DNA from: Paenibacillus sp. N3.4
GTDB lineage: Bacteria; Bacillota; Bacilli; Paenibacillales; NBRC-103111
Assembly: GCF_008017805.1 (NCBI RefSeq)
Contig: NZ_VRTT01000002.1
Coordinates: 1-64,000 of the forward strand
Direction: 5' to 3'
DNA length: 64,000 nt
Shown here: positions 57,549 to 64,000 of the stretch, piece by piece
Layout of the letters: the number at the start of each line of letters is the position of its first letter
Numbering within the stretch: the stretch's first letter is position 1
Translations under genes and position numbers: made by a program
Notes under the pieces: generated by a model
Database searches by the model: none
What the model saw: the letters and a program-made list of their open reading frames with translations, nothing else
Told to the model about the DNA's origin: nothing

Positions 57549-59573
57549 TCAGCATGGCAGGCCTTCATCGTTAATCCCAGGCAAAATAAGTTTCATTTCA
57601 CTGAAATCTTCACCTGTTAAAGAGATCTCTTGCTGCGCTTCAAAACCAACCAAGGTAAAACCTGTTCGATCCTCCCGCAGCACGCTAGGGATGATGAAAC
57701 GATCTCTCCCTTCTTGGCGAAGCTGCAAATAGCTTTTCCATTCAATGGCTTTACGAATCAATTCTTTACGGGTAGTGCCATGGTAATCCCGGAACTCCTT
57801 CAACCACAGCGGCGGTATCATCTGCATCTCGGGATACAGATTGTCACATTCAGGTAAAATGGGTTCCATTTCGTATAATCTTACCGTATCACGGGAATAA
57901 AAAAGCCCCATAGGCTGATCCGTCGGTAAGCTTGCCGACACTGAAGCTTTCATGTTCTTCCTGTCCCCATTGTTTCCTGTATGATACCCCATCCCTTCCA
58001 GGCACTTTGCAAGCGAGGTCAAGTGTTCGCTGAAGATGATAAAATCGGAACTCCCTACCCGCTCTCCAAGCAAGGAACGGCACTTCTCATTTCGAAGCAG
58101 TGCCTCAGCCATCTCTTCGGAGCAACAGCGAAGCAGCGTAACTTCCTGGAAATGTACATTACCCGCATGCTCCCCCCACTGCCGCAACGCCTTCATGATG
58201 TGCTCGGGAACTTCATAACAAGCATGCTCCTGGAGAAGCGAAATTATCATTTCGCTGCTTACTCCCTTTTCCCAAGCGCGATGAAAGCTCTCGCTCTTCA
58301 ACCGATAGGTACGAACAAGATCTGTAGACAGAAGATCAGCAAAAGCCGCTATTTCCCATTCCACACGAAGGGGAACTTGAGGTGGCAGCAAAATATCAAA
58401 GTCAGGCTGCACATAAAGAGAATGTTCTTTTTGTAAAATCAAAAAATCCTCTGAGGATCGATCATCCACAGATAGATTTGCCTCTAGAGGTGAAATCAGC
58501 CACCGGAACCATAGCGTTCCTTCCTGATCCTTTGAAAGCTCTACGAAGCGAAAAATGGCTAGTGGGATGATCAACGCATCCATGAGAGTTCGGCGAATGA
58601 CGTCATCTTCTGCCCCATGACCGCCCAAAGAACAACAAGACCTAACCCCTTGTATGATGATGATACTCAGATCGCACCATTGCCCTTGTATGGCTCTCTC
58701 AAGGAGCGCGAGGCCGTGTTCCAGCCATAAAGGTGCTGGTGTCAGCAATTGTCGCCATATGCGGTATAGAACTCCCTGCTGTCTGTCGTAGGAACCTTTC
58801 ATCCATCCCAGGCAAGCTTGTTCATTCAACACATATCTATCGGCTTGTGTCTGAAGAATGCCAAGGCGAATAGTCATTTCAAGGAGAATAGCAGCAGGCT
58901 CCTCATAAACATCCCGATAGGCATGGCTAAGCCCACAAGCTTGCAGCACTTCTCTACGCAAGCTTACATGTTCCATCAACTTCTGCAGTTGCTTCTTATG
59001 CAGCGTACCTTTGTTTGTTAATGGAAGCGTAGACTGCTGCGAACAAGCTGCCACAAAATGGAATACCTGTTGGGCCAATCCTCTGGGATTAGCGACAAGA
59101 ACCTGCCACTCCCAACCTACTTGATCAACGGCTTCCAACTGCTCCAACTCGATACTCGCTTCCTTAGTTCGGAGCTTTACCTCCGGAAATAATAGCCTTT
59201 GCCATGAAGCAAACCCATCTTCCGGCAGCGCGTAAAGCTGATCACCCCAAGCTTTCCGAAAAGCCGCAATCACTCCATACCTGCGTAAACCAACTAACCC
59301 AAGCGCCACCTGCGACCCTGACAGTCGAAGCGCGGCTTGCTTCTCCAAGATTTCACTTGTAAACGGTTCACAGCCAAATGAAGAAAGGATAAGACGCAAC
59401 GTTTGCTTCTCGATAGCCGACAAATGCCTCTCCAACGAAGACAGATACTCCTGATCCGTTAATAACCCGGGAAACTCAACACCCTGCTCGATTAGACTGG
59501 CGCACCATGACTGACCCATGATCAGCTTTTTGAGGGCTGACGGTATTTTTCTATCTATTTGCTCGTACCTCAT
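57549..59573 (-). CDS. helicase-associated protein, partner of XPB-like helicase
   Basis: About 674 residues, mostly helical. The C-terminal third (from about 420) resembles the helicase C-terminal-interaction domain found with XPB/Ssl2 helicases: L-Y-V-Q-P-D-F-D-I-L-L-P, F-x-L-V-S-like blocks and R-L-Y-E. The start at ATG 59573 has GAAAGGAG before it. The gene overlaps the 3' end of the helicase gene by 23 bases, so the two are co-translated. The role is unknown; an accessory factor for DNA opening in repair is the best guess. No nuclease motif is visible. Confidence 0.8.
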   Translation of the reverse strand: MRYEQIDRKIPSALKKLIMGQSWCASLIEQGVEFPGLLTDQEYLSSLERHLSAIEKQTLRLILSSFGCEPFTSEILEKQAALRLSGSQVALGLVGLRRYGVIAAFRKAWGDQLYALPEDGFASWQRLLFPEVKLRTKEASIELEQLEAVDQVGWEWQVLVANPRGLAQQVFHFVAACSQQSTLPLTNKGTLHKKQLQKLMEHVSLRREVLQACGLSHAYRDVYEEPAAILLEMTIRLGILQTQADRYVLNEQACLGWMKGSYDRQQGVLYRIWRQLLTPAPLWLEHGLALLERAIQGQWCDLSIIIIQGVRSCCSLGGHGAEDDVIRRTLMDALIIPLAIFRFVELSKDQEGTLWFRWLISPLEANLSVDDRSSEDFLILQKEHSLYVQPDFDILLPPQVPLRVEWEIAAFADLLSTDLVRTYRLKSESFHRAWEKGVSSEMIISLLQEHACYEVPEHIMKALRQWGEHAGNVHFQEVTLLRCCSEEMAEALLRNEKCRSLLGERVGSSDFIIFSEHLTSLAKCLEGMGYHTGNNGDRKNMKASVSASLPTDQPMGLFYSRDTVRLYEMEPILPECDNLYPEMQMIPPLWLKEFRDYHGTTRKELIRKAIEWKSYLQLRQEGRDRFIIPSVLREDRTGFTLVGFEAQQEISLTGEDFSEMKLILPGINDEGLPC

Positions 59574-61277
59574 CCCATTCTCCTTTCGGCCAGTTCGAAC
59601 TTTGGCTCCATGATGCAATGCGGTATTGATAGCCTTGTTCAACGAGGAACAATTGGCGCTTCATAGCGAAATCCTGCTCTTTAGTATTTTCGGTAATGAG
59701 CGAATAAAATACGGCCTCATTCGCTCCTCGCTTAGGGCGAAGAATACGTCCAAGGCGCTGCGCCTCTTCCTGTCTGGACCCGTAGCTGCCGGACACCTGG
59801 ATCGCTACCGTTGCATCCGGCAGATCAACGGCAAAGTTAGCAACCTTGGATACGACTAGGAGTGAAATATCCCCTCTCTTGAACTGTTCATATAGCTCTT
59901 CCCGAGCTTCACAGGGAGTTCCTCCGCTAATCATAGGCGCACCTGTATGCGCGGCAATCAGCGTTAACTGCTCAATGTATTGGCCGATAATTAATACCTG
60001 CTCGTTGGCATGAAGCTTTAACAAGTAGTCAATCACATCCAGCTTGGTCCTATTTTCACCAGCAATCCTGAACTGCTGTCGTGCGCCTGAGGCTCCATAA
60101 CGATCTCGATCAAGTGCAGATAACTCCACACGTATCTCCTGACAAGCAACTGTAGCAATCCAACCTTGGGACTCCAGCTCTTTCCAAGCCATTTCGTACT
60201 TCTTCGGTCCTACAAGCGAGAATACGTCATCCTCTCTGCCATCTTCCCTGATCAATGTCGCCGTGAGACCAAGACGGCGGGTAGCTTGAATATCAGCGGT
60301 TGCCCTAAATACAGGTGCAGGCAGTAAATGCACCTCATCGTAATGATAAGCCCCCACTCTCTTTCGCTAAATAGCCCCATATGCGAGAAAGCATCCTCTT
60401 TCTTGCCGCGATGCGTCAATATTTGATACGTCGCTATCGTGACCGGTCTGACTTCCTTATGGGTACCGTTATATTCTCCGACCTGATCTTCGTTAAGGCC
60501 CGTTTTGTCCAAAATTTCCCGCTTCCACTGCTTGACCGAAGTCACATTGGAAGTAAGAATCAACGTTGCGCAGCTGCATCTCACCATCGCCGCAATACCG
60601 ACCACGGTTTTCCCTGCTCCGCAAGGCAAGACCAAAACGCCACTGCCCCCGCCTCTACCGCTTTCCTCTCCAATCTGCTGAAAAGCGTCTACGGCAGCCT
60701 TTTGATATTCGCGAAGCTGAAAAGGTTGTTCAACCATGTCCTCTTTCAGCTGCATAGACAGGAACTCTCCTTTCCGATAAGCGGCCAAATCTTCAACCGG
60801 GTAACCTAGCTTCATGAGCTCCTGCTTTAGCATTCCTCTAGCCAATGGTGAAATCGCAATAGCCCGCTCACCGCGGGTATCCGCTACATATGTTTTCAAC
60901 GAATCATACGCACATATTTCCTTCAACACGACCGTATCATCGCTAACCAAGAACAGTTCACTTCCGACATCCTCCAGACGCAGCACGCCATAGCGTTTCG
61001 AATATTTCCGAATACTGTTCATAACAACGGTCGGAACGCCAAATTTAGCGTATTGCCGCAAGCAGGCTATGATCTCTTCCATTGCCATTCCAGCCGCTGC
61101 TGCATGCCAGAGAGATAATGGCGTGATTCGATAAGTGTGAAGATGCTCCGGGCTTTTCATCAAATCCGTGAACCGAGATAGTCTCATCCGCACAGCTTCA
61201 GATTCAGGATGATGGATGTCCAGCAGGATGGATAAATCATTTTGCACGATCAACGGGCGAGTAACGTCCCACTCCAA
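59551..61277 (-). CDS. XPB/Ssl2-like DNA repair helicase, one frame break
   Basis: 575 residues after correction. An N-terminal helicase-associated region of about 170 residues precedes an SF2 core with Walker A L-P-C-G-A-G-K-T near 220, the DEAD-type box D-E-V-H, G-L-T-A-T-L and the late Q-R-L-G-R-I-L-R-P. This is the bacterial XPB branch, a 3' to 5' helicase tied to nucleotide excision repair. The frame breaks at about 60341-60345: G-L-I-I should continue Y-D-E-V-H-L-L. One T is missing. First gene of a two-gene unit; no LexA box is visible upstream. Confidence 0.92.
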
Positions 61278-61514
61278 AGTGTGAGCCTCCTTTTTACCAT
61301 ACTAAGAAAATATCAGTTTTCAGTTGTCGAAAAGAGCCAACTTATTGGCGAACAAACCATCCTCTAAACACGGTCGCTCGACTTGGAAAAACTTCGAGAG
61401 AGGGTTATCTCAATAGTATGAAAGGAAAGTACTTGATTTAAACATCCTTGCCATGCTAACGTCATAAACAAAGCAAAATGAGGAGAACCATGTTTTCCCT
61501 AAAGGAGGTCCTAC

Positions 61515-62025
61515 ATGCGCAAGCGCATCATCGCCCTTTTCCTCCTCTGCGGTCTTGTATTCTCAGTAACTGGTTGTGGAAGCAAGCCTACTACAGCGCT
61601 GGTCGTGAAAGCGTCAAGGTGGAACGTGTTGTGGACGGAGATACGATTGAGGTGACCAGGAAGGGCAAGAAAGAGAAAGTACGTTTAATCGGGATAGACA
61701 CGCCGGAAACAGTGAAACCGAACACACCGGTTATGTTTTATGGAAAAGAAGCAAGTGCGTATACGAAAAAGCGTTTAGAAAAGAAAACGTGGAGTTAGAG
61801 TTCGATGTGGAGAAAGAAGATCGTTACCATCGCCTGCTTGCTTACGTGTGGATTGGAGAGGAGTTATTCAACCGCACCTTGGTTCAAGAGGGCTATGCGC
61901 GCATGGCTACATTCCCTCCAAACGTCAAGTACGTTGATTTTTTCAAGCAAGATCAAGAATCGGCCCGCACTAAAAAGAAAGGGCTATGGACCAATTACGA
62001 CAAAGCATTCGATACTAAAAAGTAA
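61515..62025 (+). CDS. thermonuclease-family lipoprotein (SNase), two frame breaks
   Basis: 170 residues after correction. A lipoprotein signal ends V-T-G-C near residue 21, so the enzyme is anchored outside the cell. The staphylococcal-nuclease fold follows with V-D-G-D-T-I near 41-46, L-I-G-I-D-T-P-E and R-Y-x-R-L-L-A-Y-V. Two breaks, one base missing each: about 61594-61598 (T-T-A to A-G-R-E-S) and 61783-61787 (K-K to N-V-E-L-E). AAAGGAGG lies before the ATG. It degrades DNA or RNA, probably for nutrient use. Confidence 0.88.
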
Positions 62026-62122
62026 CTAACGACAACCGAGATAAGCAGCGTTATGACGCCAATATACAGGATGAAGCGGCTCCCCCGTTTCTCCTCTTTT
62101 TCATACCAGTGGGCACGTCTCG
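61995..62122 (-). pseudogene. possible remnant of a small membrane protein
   Basis: Opposite the end of the nuclease gene an open frame reads A-H-W-Y-E-K-E-E-K-R-G-S-R, then a single hydrophobic segment I-L-Y-I-G-V-I-T-L-L-I-S-V-V-V. The sharp charged-then-hydrophobic design looks like a real protein, but there is no start codon in frame and the upstream part is in the LysR remnant. It may be a truncated gene or a chance frame. Confidence 0.25.
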
Positions 62123-62125
62123 AGG

Positions 62126-62560
62126 ATGGATCTTACCTTATACAAAACGCTTTTGGAAGTAGCCAAATGGCATAACTACACAAAGGCCGGGGAACACCTC
62201 GGCTATGCCCAATCGAGCGTAACTACCCAGATTCAAAGTTTGAGAAAATGCTGCGTAAGCATCAGATCCATTACACCATAAACCTATGAAATCAATAATT
62301 ATGAAACAGTCAAAAAATGCGCCATGCATGGGCTCGGACTGTCCCTTCTGCCTAAAACGACAGTAACCGCAGAAACACAAAAAGGGTACCTAGCGATATT
62401 ACCGCTAGAATACCCGAATTTTAAACTGCACGTGCAGCTATGCTATCATGCCAAAAAGCAGCTATCTTTGCCCATGCAGGCTTTTGTCCAATTAATGTGC
62501 ACGTCTACTCAACACGTACCGCTTTCTCTTGAGCAAGCAAACAAAGCTCTGCCGCTTTAA
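62126..62560 (+). pseudogene. LysR-family regulator with an internal deletion
   Basis: The N-terminus is a clean LysR helix-turn-helix (MDLTLYKTLLEVAKWHNYT, then A-G-E-H-L-G-Y-A-Q-S-S-V-T-T-Q-I-Q). It stops after about 50 residues. A C-terminal piece in another frame (M-H-G-L-G-L-S-L-L-P-K, then F-K-L-H-V-Q-L-C-Y-H) follows at once, ending at 62560. About 150 residues of effector domain are gone. This is a true deletion rather than a one-base error. The end overlaps the convergent oxidoreductase gene. Confidence 0.75.
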
Positions 62561-63646
62561 ACGTGTGCTCCTGTGTCATAGCAAGATCGGTTCCATTTAT
62601 AATGTCCAATATCAACTGACCGAAGAAAGGAAAGCCTACTTGTCCGTGAAGGCTGTAGTGCTTTTCTCCTTGCTGGTTAACCAAATACAGCTGGTCTCCC
62701 TCAGGGTCACGCGCGATATCGATATATTTGCGCAGCTCAATATACCCCTCTGTGCCTAGAATTAAGGTCCGTCCGTCTCCCCAAGTACCCAGTCCGCTTG
62801 GTGTCAACCAATCCACTCTGTGCCTAGAATTAAGGTCCGTCCGTCTCCCCAAGTACCCAGTCCGCTTGGTGTCAACCAATCCACTCGGAAATAGTTCGTT
62901 GCGCCATTATCGCCTACGAGTGTCGCATCGCCAAAATCCTCAAGTTCCGGATAATCCTTGGCGTTGTAGTTAGCTATTTTACTGCTTAATACCGTAGCAT
63001 CCTTACAGCCTGCGTAGAACAGAAATTGTTCAATTTGGTGACTGCCGATATCGCAAAGTATACCCCCATAGTTTTCCTTCTTGAAAAACCACTCTGGACG
63101 GCTTGGTGCATTTAATCGATGAGGTCCTAGGCCAATCACTTGAACGACACGCCCAATAGCTCCCTCTTGAATAAGCTGACCAGCGAATACTGCACTCTCC
63201 ACATGAAGGCGCTCACTATAATAAACCGCATATTTACGGCCTGTTTCTATAACCTTCGCTTTAGCGACAGCAAGCTGCTCCAATGTTGTGAAAGGCGTTT
63301 TGTCCGTAAAATAGTGTTTGCCATGATCCATTGCCCTAAAGCCTAGTGCAGCTCGTTCAGATGGAACAGCTGCGGCTGCGATCAATTTGACCTCGGCATC
63401 ATCAAATATTTCTTGCTCAGAGGAAGCCACTTTAACATGCGGATATTGTTTAACAAAGGCTTCGACCTTAACAGGATCCTGGTCATAAACCCATCTCAAT
63501 TCGGCTCCCGCTTCTTGTAAGCCATTGCACATGCCATAGATATGTCCATGATCCAATGCAATCGCCGCAAAGACGAATTCCCCTTTTTGAACAACCGCGT
63601 TGGGTTTTCCTTTTGGTGCGTAAGTCATGCCATCGTTCTTTTTCAT
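62505..63646 (-). CDS. Gfo/Idh/MocA family oxidoreductase with an internal tandem duplication
   Basis: A sugar or polyol dehydrogenase of the glucose-fructose oxidoreductase family, NAD(P)-dependent. The N-terminal Rossmann half contains F-A-A-I-A-L-D-H-G-H, D-K-T-P-F-T-T-L and the C-terminal half the family pattern G-G-I-L-C-D-I-G-S-H-Q-I-E-Q. A 68-base exact tandem duplication (62748-62886) shifts the frame; without it the protein is 357 residues and reads through G-R-T-L-I-L-G-T-E-G-Y-I-E-L-R. GGAGG lies upstream of the ATG at 63646. It lies behind another family member, probably in one sugar operon. Substrate unknown. Confidence 0.88.
62748..62886. repeat. 68-base exact tandem duplication inside the oxidoreductase gene
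   Basis: The block beginning CTCTGTGCCTAGAATTAAGG repeats after exactly 68 bases and matches over 71 bases. Since 68 is not a multiple of three, it disrupts the reading frame. It could be a recent slippage event or an assembly artefact. Confidence 0.9.
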
Positions 63647-63706
63647 AAGCAAAGAAACCTCCACTTCGAGTATCAGACACGTTCGTTGACCATCGATCGA
63701 ATTGAA

Positions 63707-64000
63707 TTAAACGTCCAATGTTTTGAAGCCCACTTCTTTATTGACTGTGGAATTTTTAATTTTTTCATTCAAATGCTTTTCAAACAACTCTTCGTCGATC
63801 GGTAAATCGACCCAGTTATCCGTCCATGTCGAAAGCAGCATGGCATTGGAAAGCATCAGACCTTTAATACCTTCTGCTCCCGGTGCAACAAGCGGTGTAC
63901 CATGCAAAATGGCATCAACCCAGTTTTGTGTGATTCCCTTATGGCCTGTTTCTTGACCTTCAATAGGGATCTCGCATTTCCAACATTCCGGTTGGCCAAA
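63707..64000 (-). CDS. C-terminal part of a second Gfo/Idh/MocA oxidoreductase (cut by window end)
   Basis: About 97 residues run from the right edge to a stop at 63707. G-I-T-Q-N-W-V-D-A-I-L-H-G-T-P-L and E-G-I-K-G-L-M-L-S-N-A-M-L-L-S-T-W are the family's C-terminal marks. It precedes the related oxidoreductase by 60 bases on the same strand, which suggests a carbohydrate-use operon. The N-terminal cofactor domain lies outside the window. Confidence 0.8.
   Translation of the reverse strand, partial: FGQPECWKCEIPIEGQETGHKGITQNWVDAILHGTPLVAPGAEGIKGLMLSNAMLLSTWTDNWVDLPIDEELFEKHLNEKIKNSTVNKEVGFKTLDV

Noticed and set aside
1-64000. CRISPR array, tRNA or rRNA genes
   Set aside because: No regularly spaced repeats, no tRNA-like cloverleaf and no rRNA sequence recognised by eye on either strand.

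Overview
The window looks like a chromosomal segment of a spore-forming, low-to-mid GC Gram-positive bacterium of the Paenibacillus type. The support is a gerA-type germination operon, a YaaH/SleL-like spore lysin, Bacillus-type LexA operators, a T-box leader, and a long run of genes in the same order as the ylo region of Bacillus subtilis (yloA/rqcH, yloB, yicC, remA, gmk, rpoZ, coaBC, priA, def, fmt, rsmB, rlmN, prpC, prkC, rsgA, rpe, rpmB, yloU, yloV/fakA, recG). The genus is an inference from gene content; no species is claimed.

Layout. 0-3 kb: an ABC-2 exporter pair and two decayed small genes that converge on one hairpin. 3.2-5.4 kb: two convergent LysM cell-wall hydrolases. 5.5-8 kb: a decayed XRE regulator and an SOS operon (UvrX-type Y-family polymerase plus a small partner) under a double LexA-box promoter. 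8-11.5 kb: gerAA-gerAB-gerAC. 11.6-13 kb: a Cys-rich pentapeptide-repeat protein and csaA. 13-17.4 kb: an IleS2-type isoleucyl-tRNA synthetase with a T-box leader, then a paralogue of the UvrX partner under a near copy of the LexA promoter, and a SpoVIF-like gene. 18-22 kb: DUF1294 protein, a Fur-box-controlled propeller-like protein, a GH29 fucosidase with a divergent AraC regulator. 22-27.5 kb: recG, degV/fakB, fakA, yloU, rpmB. 28-51 kb: the large housekeeping cluster, almost all on the minus strand, for translation quality control (def, fmt, rsmB, rlmN, rsgA, rqcH), PASTA kinase/phosphatase signalling, CoA, methionine/folate and diaminopimelate synthesis, and a P-type Ca2+ ATPase. 51-54 kb: UDP-glucose pathway (galU, ugd) and a PHP phosphoesterase. 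54-57.5 kb: LysR regulator, ylbG, asparaginase II, ylbF. 57.5-61.3 kb: an XPB/Ssl2-like helicase with a helicase-associated partner. 61.5-64 kb: a thermonuclease lipoprotein, a deleted LysR gene and two Gfo/Idh/MocA oxidoreductases.

A striking property is the number of single-base frame breaks in otherwise well-conserved genes, including genes expected to be essential (dapF, priA). Most lie in short A or T runs, so uncorrected sequencing errors are the simplest explanation. I therefore annotate those genes over their full reconstructed span and give the place of each break. A few other loci (zinc-ribbon gene, XRE remnant, internally deleted LysR) look truly decayed.

The most interesting biology is the pair of SOS loci sharing a duplicated LexA promoter, the Fur-box propeller protein, and the XPB helicase pair. 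No CRISPR array, prophage, intact insertion sequence, tRNA or rRNA gene was seen.
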